In this document: piece after piece, positions 32,295 to 44,499 of the stretch
How the letters are laid out: every line of letters starts with the position of its first letter
How positions within the stretch are numbered: position 1 is the stretch's first letter
NCBI GenBank assembly: GCA_964019695.1
Contig: OZ026522.1
Span: 74,741,601 to 74,805,600 of the forward strand
Reading direction: 5' to 3'
Source of the DNA: Loripinus fragilis
Lineage: Eukaryota; Mollusca; Bivalvia; Lucinida; Lucinidae
Length of the DNA stretch: 64,000 nucleotides
Program-made: the position numbers and the translations under genes
Notes under the pieces: generated by a model
What the model was told of the DNA's origin: nothing
What the model saw: the letters and a program-made list of their open reading frames with translations, nothing else
Database searches by the model: none

Positions 32295-33650
32295 TTGGTC
32301 TAGGGGCCAAACTGATATATATGGGCTATTTTGCGAGTTTGTTGCACCCCCCAGGAAGAAAAACTTGGTCACTATTTTCAGTCAGGGACATGTCTTGGGG
32401 CCTTGGAAACCCATGTTTTACTAAGTTTTCTGTGGTCAGCTTTCTGTAAATGGCCTGTAATCAACGTTACCCTACTAACATAGAAAATGGTAGAATACAA
32501 AATACAAGACTAATTAAATATTTCACAAAAGTATCAATGAAATTATTTGAACTTTAAATGGTTGATCGTGTCATAAATCATCAATTGCAGACATCTGTGA
32601 GATGTATTTCTGCTAATCAGTGTTACGTACGTTATATTTTATACAAAATTACAGATAATGACTTTAGAGATTGCATATAAGAATGAATCATGTTCCCCAA
32701 CCCCAGGAAGAAAAGCTTGGTTACTATTTTCAGTCAGAGACATGTCCTGGGGCCTTAGAAACCCTAGTTTTTTCTAAGTTTTCTTTGGTCAGTCGTATGT
32801 AAAAGGCCTGTAAACATTGTTACCCTTATAACATTAAAAATACCAACAAAAAAGACAAGACGAATAGGATATTTTACAATATTATTAATGAAATTATTTG
32901 AGCTTTACATGTTTCAGCTAGACATAAATATCAATTGCAAACATCTGTGATATGTACTTCTGCTCTCCAGAGTTACTTATGTTACATTTTTTTATGAAAT
33001 TGCAGATACTAACTTAAAAGAATTTATATCAGAATAAACCATATTCCACAACCATAAATGTGCAATAAAGATTTCGATTCTTATGATGAATTTTCATTTT
33101 CACATATTTGGAGCAATTTATAAATTGCAACTGGCAATAAAGTGTAGTAAAATAAATATTCCAAGATGCTTATAAGCGTCTCACTTCTACTGGCGTTCAT
33201 ATTTTATTTTGGTCCATTTACATTGCATTGGGATGGGCACTGTCTTCTACCATCACTTTCACAATGAAATTAAATAGCGACTAAACAAACAGGTTTAACT
33301 ACCATGGATATTTAGTATCTGTCAATACAAAAATAAGGTAACGTAGGTAACAAAATGATGTTTTGCATAAATGGATAAAGATTATAGAATTTGTGGAGAA
33401 TACTCAATAAACGCATTCTTTTGCCTTTGCCCTACTACACGCAAGGTAGAATTTAAGTCTACTCTCAATATGTTTTTAGTGACTTCAATTACAGACAAAT
33501 TATTCTTAATAAACACTAATATAAGAGTTTTGTATGTTTGGTTCTGTTACTTTGATATGGCTATTTGCATTTTTTGTCAATGGTTCATGGCAATATACAT
33601 GATATTTACTTCATGATTCAAATATTGGACTGAAGACACCGTATATCAAT
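32295..33650 (+). repeat. Left arm of a 4.7-kb internal inverted repeat
   Basis: Starts near ctaggggcc and is mirrored by 35660-37005 over ~1.35 kb. It includes two tandem ~360-bp units (near 32345 and 32701: ccaggaagaaaa-cttggt, cagacatgtc-tggggcctt, ggcctgtaa, tgcagacatctgtgagatg, gttacgtacgtta, aaattgcagataatgac). A third region then reads cattgcattgggatggg and attcaaatattggactgaa. Confidence 0.7.
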
Positions 33651-35659
33651 TAAAAATTTAAAGTAAAAATATCAAAGCAATATTTCCTGCATCTGGTGGC
33701 AGGGCAGAGCTGATAGTACTGGGTGTCTTCCAGAGCAGGGGCTTTCTGTTGATTTTATACAGAGACAGACAAACTTTAAAACTGATAAAGTTCTGGTTTA
33801 GCCTTCTTTTAACAAGAGCAAATGGGTAACAGATTGGTCAGATTAAATGATTAGCTGTTTTACAAGTTATATACCCTTTACACTAAATGTATATGTAATG
33901 TATGTCCATAACATATGTAACAGCACACTGCCATTATATTATCTTAAATATATTTTCCCTGCAAGTTCTGGCTCTTTTTGCCATTAAAAGCATTTTACAA
34001 GGCTTGAAAAAAACTATGTTAGCTAAAAAGTGAGTATGACCAGGAAATGTCACAATTGCAGACTGCAGACTTACCAACGGTACTGTGAAGAAGAGACACA
34101 GATTATTTTAGGTCTTGACTGCATTTTGCTATACAAGTAATCTAAATGCTTATTATTTTATTATATTATACAGCAATTTTGAAAAGAAATTATTTTGTTT
34201 GTTAATTAAGAAAAGTTTAGATAAAGCCAAACTCATAAACTGAAAAAAAGCATAGTATGTGGTAACACTATTTACAAAGCTATAACGATATTTCATGGTA
34301 ACATTAATTGCAAATCTTTTGTCAGTTATTGGATCTTTTTGAAAGTCCACTTTCAGGAGTTACAACTTGAATCATAAGCATGACACAACAAAATAAAGCA
34401 ACATGGCTTGAATCTCTGAAGCTCACAGATTAAGTTGTCAAATGATTGTCAGTTAAAAAGGGTGTCACAACTAACACGCAGCCTATTGGCTTTCTTACAT
34501 TGTTAATAATGTAGTTTTGTGTTGTTGTTTTTTGCACTGTCGAAGTTATTTGTAACAATTATACATGTTTGCACATGATCTATGAAATGAAAAGTATGAG
34601 ACTTATGGTCAGTTTGTTGGTTTCAAAGATTTACTGAATTACGCTTATTGTATGCAGAGCCATCCGAAAATGTAAAAACTACTGCGGATAACAGCCTGTA
34701 GACAGCATTATAGTCATAAACTGACTCATTCTTATACCCATTTGTTAATACTAACATTGTTTGAGGGCTGTCTTGTCTACAGTGAAAGGAAATCATTTCC
34801 ATTTAATTTTAAGTGCAGTGCCATATTAAGATTACAAATATTTAGTACTGTATGTTGTCAGTTACAAGTGCTAGCTAATCTAGTATATTACACTGGCTAA
34901 TACATGTAATATGATACTGTAATATAAAGACAACCCTTATATGCAACTAATCACTGTTTAAGCAAACTGATATGGTTGAAAAACATATTCATTATGTTAG
35001 GATGGCGAGCACCCCAACTAAGGGATTGTTTTCTACATCTTGCAAATCAGAAATATTTAAACAATTAATTATGTTACTTTGTAAACTTGTATTAGATAAA
35101 TCTTTCGTGATGTAATTTCTCAAAACATGAGACATGACCTCTAATTAACTGATGAAAGACTGGATATACACTAAATCTGTCAGCCGATTCAATGTGGTGA
35201 ATGACAGCTGCGTGCGTAGCATGTTTACATCGTTGAATAACCTTATTAAGAGCCTTGTCACCGAAAGACCAACCAAGACACACTTACCCTAATAAGATAT
35301 ATTTATAGTATCAATGAACTTTTTTGAGCTTTGAATGTTTGACCTAGACATAAACACTAATTGCAGACATCTGTGAGGTATGTTCCTGCTCCTCAGCCTT
35401 ACGTATGTTACGTTTTATACAAAATTGCAGATAATGACTTTTTAATTGCATATTATAATAAAACATGTTCCCCAACCTTAATTTTATAAAGTTGGTCTCT
35501 ATTATAATGGTAAAGTACCATTTCAACATATTTGCAGCTGTTTATAACTTGTAACTGTATACGCTTATTAGCATGTAACTTGTACTGGCTTACATATTTT
35601 CTATCCTGATTTTATATGGTAACATAATTTACAGGCCTTTTATGAGTTTGACAACAGGA
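33651..35659. other. Central region between the 1.35-kb arms
   Basis: AT-rich and without recognisable coding sequence. It includes another partial ~360-bp unit at about 35340-35480 in plus orientation (gacctagacataaacac, cttacgtatgttac, ttccccaacctt). The frame at 35092-35283 on the minus strand has no known motif. Confidence 0.4.
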
Positions 35660-37005
35660 AACGTAATAAAACATTCAGTCCAATATTTGAATCATGAAGT
35701 AGATATTATGTTTATTGTTATGAACCATTGGTAAAAAATCTGCAAACTGTCATATCAAAGGTACAGAATCAATCAAAATTGCAACACTCTCTCATTCTAT
35801 TGTTTATTTAGAATAATTTGACTATAATTGAAGTTAAAAAAAAAAAAGATAAAGAGTAGACTCAAATAAAACCTTGTCGACAGGCTATGTTGTCAGGCTA
35901 AGGAAGAATTTGAATCTACGTTCCACACTTAAGTGTTTTTATCCATTTAAGCAACGGACGATGCTGTTACCTACATTACCTTTTATATATTAACAGCAAC
36001 AAACTTTCCATCGTCGTTGACTCTGTGTTTTTAATTATTATTTTATTTCACTGTGACAGAGATGAAAGAAGACATTGTACATTCCAATGCAATGTAAATC
36101 AGGTCAGATAGTAAAATATGTACGCCAGTAGAAGTAACGTGCTAATAAGCATAGTTAAACGTTTATTTTGCTACCTCTATCGCAAGTTACAAGTTATAAG
36201 TAGCTTTTATATGTAATAATGGACATTCATCATTTGCATAGAGATCTTTATCGCATATTTAAGGTTGGGGAACATGGTTTATTCTAATATGTAATCTATA
36301 AAGTCATAATATGCAATTTCATAAAAAAATGTAACATAAGTAACTCTGACCAGCACAAATTCACTCCACAAAGTCTCCAATTGGTGTTTAAGTCTAGTTT
36401 AAACATGTAAAGCTCAAATAATTTCATTAATACTATTGGGAAATATCCTATTGGTCTTGTCTTTTTTGTTGGTATTTTTAATGTTATAAGGGTAACATTG
36501 ATTACAGGCCATTTACAGACAATTGACCGCAGAAATCTTAGTAAATCATGGGCTTCTAAGGCCACAAGACATGTCCCTGACAGAAAATAGTAACCAAGTG
36601 TTTCTTCCTGTGGTTAGAGAACATTTTTCATTTTCATATGCAATCTATAAAGTCATTATCTGCAATATCATATAAAATGTAACATACGTCACGCTGTTGA
36701 GCGAAAATATCTCACAGATGTCTGCAATTGATGTTTATGACTAGATCAACCATTTTAAGTTCAAATAATTTCATTGATACTTTTGTAAAATATTTTATTA
36801 GTCTTGTATTTTGTTTTCTACCATTTTCTATGTTAGTAGGGTAACGTTGATTACAGGCCATTTACAGAAAGCTGACCACAGAAAACTTAGTATAACATGG
36901 GTTTCCAAGGCCCCAAGACATGTCCCTGACTGAAAATAGTGACCAAGTTTTTCTTCCTGGGGGGTGCAACAGAACTCAAAATTTGAGATTTGGCCCCTAC
37001 ACTAG
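35660..37005 (-). repeat. Right arm of the 4.7-kb internal inverted repeat
   Basis: Reverse complement of 32295-33650, again with two ~360-bp units (36242-36600, 36601-36970) and the inner part with attcagtccaatatttgaat and tgcaatgtaaat. Arm identity is moderate, so the duplication is not recent, or the arms evolved independently. Confidence 0.7.
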
Positions 37006-38305
37006 TTTTAAGTTTACGTTTTTTTACAAAATATAAGGAAAGCAATTAGGTTATTTTAAATTATTAAGGAAGAATCTTTTCGACTCAATTCATAATTTAT
37101 TAAGCCTGGTCCTGTTTATATTTTGTCCTGAAATTGTTGTCTGTTTTCACATCTGCTGCATATAATATATCCAATATGGAACCTCACACTATGAACCCTG
37201 ATTAGGCTGTTTGCAAATTACCATAAAGTTGCAGTCTGATCGTGTCCCATAATGTTTACACAGTACCATATAAAAGCATATGGCGTAAAGATGAAATTGC
37301 AACATAACGGCCTAACTATTCATATTTGACTATTTGGTTAGTTGCTTTATGTCCAGGGCTGAATGCTGTGGACAGTGAAGGATGGCTATTTATCCTACTT
37401 TACAGCCTTACTTTAAGTATTCAACGACTTTAAGTATCCTCCAGCAATTGATAACTGTTCTGCTAAAATCAATGATAAACAGAGTATGTAAAACAAAAAT
37501 TTAATGACCATCTCATTTAAAGGATGATAGTCAAGTTTGGAAATCAAAAACACAAATTTCAAAAGGCTGGACTGTACACACTGCCGATTGCACTTTAATA
37601 CCGGGCAGGCAAAATGTAAGCTTTATCTCCTATCAGGAAACATTATTAAAACAAACCAGTACTAAACGAATTCATGCTGTTTGGAATAACAAATTTGTAC
37701 CGAAATATAGCTATAATCATTTCAACTAGATTTGTTAATGATGGCAAGTGCTCGTTCAATAAAGACAGCCTAGATCACAAGCACCCGTTCAGTTTAGTGT
37801 CAAGTGCCCGTTCACATGGTGTAAAAAGGTGGCATGACAAGTCGTTACATATTATTCCAGTTAATACTCTTTCAGCAACTTTTATTCAAGAATAAACATG
37901 ATACGTTATTGTAGAAAATAGAAAAATAAGAAGAACGAACCAATTTTATTGTAATGCTATATTTCATTCCAACTTTACAAAGTGATCACGTTGAAACGAA
38001 GCATCAATGGATTGATCAGTGTCATTATTTTTAAGAGAACGATGACAAATATCAGTTTTAATATTACCTATTTGCAGGATAATTATCTGGGTACTTACGT
38101 GAGTATGAATAAATTCATGACAGACACACAGATGGCTGCTGTGTTGACATATTTATGCACCCTGTGTTTTCTTTTGAGAGCAAGTGACTGATCCTCCAAT
38201 GTACAACGTCGCAAGTGCCGTACTCTGCCGTTCACTCACAATTGTCCGGTCACTTCCGCTCCCTGGGTGTGATAATGCGTCCATATAAAATTTAATGGCA
38301 ATTTG

Positions 38306-38437
38306 TCAGTTACAATCGAAAGTATGTGCACAAAGTACTGGTTAACCGCTTGTTCAAGCTTGCCGAGAGGTGAACTGACCGTCCGGCCATTATAATAGCT
38401 GTTGATTGGGTCTTTAAGCAAAAAACAAAACAAACAA
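38306..38437 (+). mobile_element. SINE, 5'-truncated
   Basis: Matches the 3' part of the SINE at 5531-5838 (tttgtcagttacaatcgaaa, gtatgtgcacaaagtactgg, ttaaccgcttgttcaag, gaactgaccgtcc) with an A-rich (AAAC)n-type tail. No tRNA-like head. It interrupts the ~300-bp repeat unit. Confidence 0.75.
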
Positions 38438-38544
38438 TGGCCGTAGGTACTGCTCCACTGCTGACAGTAGCCATACTTGCTACTAATGAACTGCTGGAAG
38501 TAGCAGTAGCACATAGCTATTGCTGTGATGATGGTAGCAGGAAC

Positions 38545-38927
38545 CCCAGGGGGGGGGGGGGGGGGTACTCTCATTTTTCTTGATACGTAGGCTCGGGCCC
38601 AGCATCTACCCTTCACACCTCCCCCCCCCCCAAAAAAAAAAATCAGGAATTTCAAGCACTCCCAAAATTATTTGAAATTTTAGCAACCCCAAAAAATATC
38701 CCCCATTCTGTACATTGACCTTAAGAAAAGAACCTAAAATGCACAGAAATGACCCCTAAATATAGTCCAATTTTGTGATGACCCCCAAAAAATATCCACT
38801 AAATCTTCATACCCAAAAAAGTATTTTTTTCTGAAAACCCCCCAAAAATATTGAAATTCAAAATTTTGAACCCAAAGAAATGACCCGAGCCTACGTATGT
38901 ATGAAAATATCAGAGTACCCCCTTGTG
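38545..38927. mobile_element. Short hAT-like inverted-repeat element
   Basis: The left end CAGGGGG...GGTACTCTCATTTTT then TACGTAGGCTCGGG is mirrored by the right end CCCGAGCCTACGTA...GAGTACCCCCTTG. The flanks GCAGGAAC (38537-38544) and GCAGGAAC (38928-38935) form an 8-bp direct repeat a few bases outside the ends. CARGGG ends and 8-bp duplications suggest hAT, though the left border is blurred by the poly-G run. The interior repeats accccaaaaaatatcc-like words and is non-coding. Confidence 0.6.
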
Positions 38928-39714
38928 GCAGGAACAGGGAAACGTTTTTTAAATTATCGGTGATATGTATAACTGCAACTACATTTGTTATCTTGATACA
39001 TAGTTACTTTGGATATTTCCATTCACGAACACGGCCATTTTTTATTTAAAAATTGTTAATACTTGGCTAACAACTTCGTAGACGTAATGAAAATGTTTCC
39101 CAAGAATATAAAATCCAATTTTTCTGTTGGCTACTGCTACTGCCGTACTACTGGTAGTAACAATTACTGCCACTGCTGTACTGCTGGCAGTACCTACTAT
39201 GATGTTGGCAGTAGGAACTGTGAAAGATTTTTAAAGTTATCTGAGCTATGTTTAACTGCAGCTGCATTTGTAATCCTGATACATAGCTGTTTTGGAATTC
39301 AGCTAAGACTAGTTTCCATTCACTAAGACATTCATTTTTTTTATTAAAAGTTGTTAATTATAAACTTTCAACTTCGTAGTTGAAATGAACATTATATCCC
39401 AAGAATAAGGTTTCCATATAAAATTCAAATGTACTATTGGCAGTAGCAGTAGTAGCAATTGAATACCAAATTGCTATTTATCAAGTTAACCAGTTGCAGT
39501 TATACAGATCTAAGATTACTTAAAAAATTCGTTGTTCCTATTTCCCATATCACAGCAGTAAAAATAGCTACTGGCGTACTGCTGGTAGTGATAGTAGCTA
39601 CTTTTAATGCTGTGATGTTGTAGGAACAACGAAGGATTTTTAAAGTATTCTTATATTGTATATCTGCAACTGCATTTGTAAACCTGATAAATAGCTATTT
39701 GGTTGCCGTTTCAG

Positions 39715-40400
39715 TTGTTGATCAAAAGCAAAGTTAAGGCAGATACGTTTATCAATTTTAAAACAAAATCTGAATCTGCAAGCGGCAACTGGCAACTGAG
39801 TTGCCGTCAGTTGCCGGTTGCTGAATTAGTTACTGATTTGAAACAAAGTTGTACTGTTCCAGAAGGCTAAATTTTTATTTGAAATAAAATTTACACTGTT
39901 TCACAATGAAAATAGCCCCTTTTAAAGCTAGTTGCCTATTAATTTGCCAATTTAAAAAGCAAACGCCAATTCGACAACTGGCAACTGAGTTTTTTTTAGT
40001 TGCCAGTTGCTGATTCAGTTGCCAATTAAAAAACGAAAATTGCATTTTTCAAGAATGCTGATAACTGATCTGAAGTGAAGTTTGCATTGTTCCAGAATGT
40101 TATATAGCAATTTAAAGTCAATTTCCAAACCAGTTGAAGATTTGAAAACACAATCCCAATCTGCAACTGGCAACTGAGTTCAGGTACTGATTCGAAGCAA
40201 AATTTGCACTGCTCTAAAATGCTAAGCGTTGATTTGAAATAAAGTTTGCACTGTTCCAGAATGAAAATTGTCGCTTTTCAAGCCAGTTGCCAAATTGTTT
40301 GACAATGTTAAACCAAAACCTAAATTGGCAACTGGCAACCAGTTGCCAATTCACTTGCTAATTCAAAACAAAATTTGCACAGTTCCAAACTGCTAATAGC
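39715..40400 (+). repeat. GCAACTGGCAACTGA-rich degenerate repeat
   Basis: The phrases gcaactggcaactgagtt, ccagttgctgattcagttgcc and aaagtttgcactgttccagaatg recur about five to six times with irregular spacing (~90-130 bp). No coding potential. The local symmetry between caactggcaac and gttgccagttg would allow hairpins. Confidence 0.65.
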
Positions 40401-40489
40401 TAGAAAGCCACTGTACACGACTGAACAGCGCAGCCAACACATTCTGGTTTCAGTCGACGAGGGCACAAACTACACTATTTGGGGTTATA

Positions 40490-40820
40490 TCTATGTGTCT
40501 TGTTCCACATCTGAATTAAGGGAGAGGTTGGCGCCGTTAAACCGGTTTAAGCCCTCCAGTAAAATATTTTACTGACCGTTCCAAGGCGGTACTTCTTTTG
40601 TGGATCTTTTATGTTTTTGTTCTGTCTTGTGTTTGCTATGTCTTTGTGCGCGTCTGTTTATATGTGCTTTGAGGTCACCTGCTGGGAAAGGGCTGACCTC
40701 TTGGCTCTCGTTTGTGGTGTCTGCTGTGAGTTTGTCACTTTCCCATTGGTATCCTGGGTCAGGTGTGGTAACGATTGTATCGATTCCTGATCTTTGCACC
40801 CTTACTTACTTTTACTCTAG
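40490..40820 (+). repeat. Dispersed repeat, CCAAGGCGGTACTTC family
   Basis: Best-preserved plus-strand copy: gtcttgttccacatctgaa, ggttggcgcc, aaaccggtttaagccctcc, agtaaaatattttactgacc (itself a small palindrome), ttccaaggcggtacttc, cacctgctgggaaagggctg, and a tail tcctgatctttgcacccttac. Minus-strand copies are at 23965-24272 and 44865-45190. Confidence 0.75.
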
Positions 40821-40859
40821 TCAATTCTATGAGCAAGTTCTTTACAACTATTGATTTTC

Positions 40860-42210
40860 ACAATGATTTTCTTTTTTTATTTTGAACTATCACGCAGAAA
40901 TGGTAATCCATCTTGGCATATTTGGAGCCTTTAAATTAAAAAACCTAGTTAAGTACCAGCCGATTTCTGGCTAGCCAGTGGGTATCTGAAATGTGTTCAC
41001 ATAGTTATGATTTAATGGCCTATTGTAATGAAGAATACGAATGGGTGAGGGTATGAAAAGTTTTGCATATTTCTGTTTAGTATTCGCGGATATGCACACC
41101 ATTTGTAGCTGTGCGCAAATTTTGAGTTGTCAAGGGCATAGTACCAGTCGTAGAGGGTCTAAATAAAATGAATATGTTGCAGTCGACAACTCGATTACTA
41201 GGCCAGAACACCCGATATACAGAACTACGTGTACAGTATGAAAAGCTTGAATAACTTTCAAAATGCTCTGCCCACAGATTTCGACATTTTTGCACATTAA
41301 AGAAAGTACGTTTTACATTGTATTTATAAAGTAGGCGTAAATTCCAGACCATAAACAAATCTGCCGTTCATTCTCTTTTTCAAGAAAAATTCACCTCTTT
41401 GGCACAACTCAGACACTGTATAGACGATAGCTCAACTCACATATATATTGTTAAGCAGATACATAGCTGGATATCTTTGTGACAATAATCAGCGAATAAT
41501 CTTTTCAGAAGTAGAATATTAACAGACTGCCTGTGGTTACTCTTTTTAATAGGCAGGGGCACTGTTTTGTGCCCTCATCGACTTCACTAACACGCGATGA
41601 CTGCGTTGTTCGAGTACAGTGGTTTTCTAGCGTGTTAAAGCCAGTGGCCAATTCGGATTAGTTTTCTTAGTCTTAAACAACTTCCCACCTCCATAACGAA
41701 AACCCGAAACCATGGTATGCATCGCGATCTTTATGTGCTTATATTATGGGCACATAAACTGCATTTCATATATTCATGTAATCGAATACACAGAAGTTTA
41801 ACATCTGATTTCTGTTAAAGTGAATACTTTTGGGTTTTTCTGTCGTTATGGAGAATAGGTTACAGAGGAGAGGTGGATTGTTACCGAAGAGAGTAGTGTT
41901 GATTACTCAGAAAGGTGCTTAGTAGGATAATGACACATTCCTCGATTGTAAGAACAATCACCTAGAGGTCGTAAATAGATTGAAATGGGCTGGTGTATGC
42001 AACAATGTAAACTGCTCAAACACCGAATCTCTCCTCCATAACGAGGACATTCGACGGCCTGTAACTTGAATACCATTGAAGTGGTGTGGGTAAATTTTGA
42101 ATCGGGTGTTAAAACATTGCACACTCTCAAATAAACAAGTTATATTTGGTATCTTGTAAAGTTCATTTTCGACTTTTTCTTTTTCCAAATTGTACGATTT
42201 TTTCAAGAAG
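40860..42210. other. Unassigned stretch
   Basis: No gene recognised. CCTCCATAACGA occurs at about 41690 and 42030 and its complement at about 41843, a short repeated word of unknown meaning. The frames at 41077-41358 and 41903-42206 lack recognisable motifs. Confidence 0.4.
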
Positions 42211-42214
42211 TGAA

Positions 42215-43375
42215 CTTCAAAAAACCTATTAAACAGGGTTTATAAATGCAGTTGCAGTAATACAGACCTCTAATAACTTTTAAAATATTTTTGCTGTTCC
42301 TACTGCCAACATTGCAACAGCAGCAGTAGCTACTTCTACAGCCAGCAGTAGCAGTAACTACTACTGCAAGAGTTATGGTCTCATTATTCAGCGCTTGGGG
42401 TAAGGTTTTCATTTCGCTACAATGTTGTTAGCCTAGAGTTAACATATTTTAATAAAAAGAATTACCGTCTTCGTGAATTGAAACCAGTCTTAATTGAGTT
42501 CCAAAGTACCTATATTTGATTATCAGATGCCGTTGCAGTTATACATAGCATTACTAAATGCCAGCAGTAGCAGTTTCATTTCATCTATGAAGTTGTAAGT
42601 CTAGAGTTAACACTTTTTAAATAAAAAATGACAGTCTTTGTGAATGAAAACCAGTGTTAATTGCTTTCAAAAATAGCTATTTATCAGGATTACAAATACA
42701 GTTGCAGGTAGACATATCTCAGATAGCTTTAAAATATTTCGCTGTTTCTATTAGCTACTTCTACTGCCAGTCGCTCAGCAATAACTGATACTGTAAGCAG
42801 TACAGCAGTTGCAGTAACTGCTATTGCCAAACAGTACAATAAAATCTAATATGGACGCGTTCCTCTTGGAGTAAAATTTTAATTTCGTCTAGGAAGTTGT
42901 AAGCCTAGAGTTAACAACTTTTTTTTAAAAAAAAATGACTCTCTTCGTGAGTGAAAAACTGTCTAAATTGAATTTCAAAATAGCTATTTATCAGGATTAC
43001 AAATGCAGTTGCAGGTGTACATATCTCAGATAACTTTTAAAATCTTTCGCTGTTCCTACTGCCAACATCATAGTAGCTACTGCTACTGCAAGCAGTACAG
43101 CAGTAACAGCAATTGCTTCTGTCAGCAGTAGAGCAGTAGCTACTGCCAACAGTACAATTCAATTTAATGATGAACGAGTTATTTTTAGAGGAAAGATTTC
43201 ATTTCCCCTGCGAAGTTATATGCCTAGATTTAACATCTTTTGATAAAAAAAATGACCGTCTTCGTGAGTGAAAACCAGTCTTAATTGAATTCCAAAATAG
43301 CTATATATATCAGATAATTTTAAAAATATTTCGCTGTTCCTACTGCCAACATCAAAGTAGCTTCTGCAGTGAGTT
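42215..43375 (-). repeat. ~300-bp repeat array, minus orientation
   Basis: Four or so units of the same family as 38272-39660, inverted. Repeated blocks include ggattacaaatgcagttgcag, ctgttcctactgccaacat, CAGCAGTAGC runs, and atttcgtc.angaagttgtaagcctagagttaac followed by gac-gtcttcgtgaatgaaa. Unit spacing is near 300 bp (aac blocks at about 42445, 42610, 42910, 43220, one unit shorter). Confidence 0.75.
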
Positions 43376-43499
43376 TGCGGGAGATAGGTGTAAGACCCCG
43401 ACGTCCCTACGTTGGCCCAAACTTAACTTTGACGTCAAATTAATAACTCAGCGACAATGCTGACGTCTGATCAGCATTCATCAAAGTTTTAATAAAAAC

Positions 43500-44490
43500 C
43501 TAGACAGAGAATTATATACCAGGCGCGTAGTTATCCCTGTTATGATATGGATTCAAACTTGTGCTGGGGGGGGGGGGGGGGGGGGGGGGGTCCGGCATGT
43601 TCTCCCGGAAAAAAATGATAAAAATGGTGCGGTGTGGTGCATTCTGAGTATTCCAAAAATATGTTATTATCAACCTAAAAATCAACATTTTTAGGATAAT
43701 AAATCAACAACCCAAATCGTGTGCCATATTTTTTCTAAAGGTCAATTCAGATGCGCACGTTAGTACACAGTACTCCACATTGTGCAATGTAAACATGACC
43801 TATAGCCTCAAAAAATCAATAATCCTATAGGAGTCTGTATGTATCTGTATTTGTTTACATCCATGGGGTGGAAGTTTATCTGCACAGTGTGTAGTACTGT
43901 ACAAAAACAAACACATTCACATTTTACAATGGGGATCTGGCCCCCAGAAGGCAAAGAAATTTTAAAAAACTGGAGGCTTTTCTTTTTTTACATAAAATAT
44001 TACATACCAGGCGCGTAGATAGCCCTGTAATGATGTGGATTCAAATTTGTGCTGGGGGTCCGGGGACATGGTCCCCCGATTTTTTTTTTTATTAAAATGG
44101 TGCAATCTGGCACATTCTGAGTGTTCCAAAATACGTTATTATCAACCTAAAAATCAACAAATATAAGGATAATAAATCCACAATAGTAAAATTATTCGAC
44201 ACATCTTTCACCAGTATCAACCCAGATTAGCATGTTCGCAGGAAAGTTAATACATTAAGATTTTTCAAGGAGGTATGGGGGGGCTTCCACCCAGAAGCCG
44301 AAGATTTAACAAAAAAAAACGAAACGAAGGCTTTTCCTTTACGGTGAGATTTTTAAAATTTATTTTTTACTTTTTTGCAGGGCTCATTTAAATCCCCAAA
44401 CTCCACAAACCCCTGAAAATAATTACCAGTGCTCCCCAACTCCCTGAAAATAAATAGCACTTCTCCCCAGATCCCCCAAACCCCTGGGGA
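43500..44490 (+). repeat. Two tandem copies of a ~490-bp dispersed repeat
   Basis: Each begins taccaggcgcgtag-ta.ccctgt, then ggattcaaa-ttgtgctggggg, tatgttattatcaacctaa and ggaggcttttc (starts near 43518 and 44005). The end, ctccctgaaaataaatag...ccccagatc, is in the second copy only. A third family member is at 27790-28225. The first copy holds a 25-base poly-G tract at 43566-43590. Confidence 0.7.
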
Positions 44491-44499
44491 CCTACTCAC

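Larger units (their letters stand above)
29199..38271. mobile_element. 9,073-bp DNA element with TIRs, CAC ends and 5-bp duplication
   Basis: The left end CACACCCAGGGAGCGGAA (29199 on) is mirrored by the right end finishing GGGTGTG at 38271. The arms match over ~90 bp, with some divergence after ~45 bp. The flanking ATAAT repeats (29194-29198, 38272-38276) give a 5-bp duplication. The interrupted ~300-bp unit, seen uninterrupted elsewhere, reads through with one copy. The interior is AT-rich, has no recognisable transposase, and holds a 4.7-kb inverted repeat (32295-37005) and many GTTAC pairs. CAC ends with 5-bp duplications are typical of Transib/RAG-type elements; the ends are not a clean CACWATG match, so this is only a suggestion. 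Confidence 0.75.
38272..39660 (+). repeat. ~300-bp repeat array, plus orientation
   Basis: Repeated blocks are: ctgc/tagc-rich segments (GTAGCAGTAGC, tactgctgg-agt), aactgcaactacatttgt.atc-tgatacata, ccattcac.aa-ac-g-cat, and ttaaaagttgttaat followed by ccaagaata. About three units survive, interrupted by the 9.07-kb element, a SINE and a hAT-like element. The open frame at 39063-39326 comes from the unit. Confidence 0.75.
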
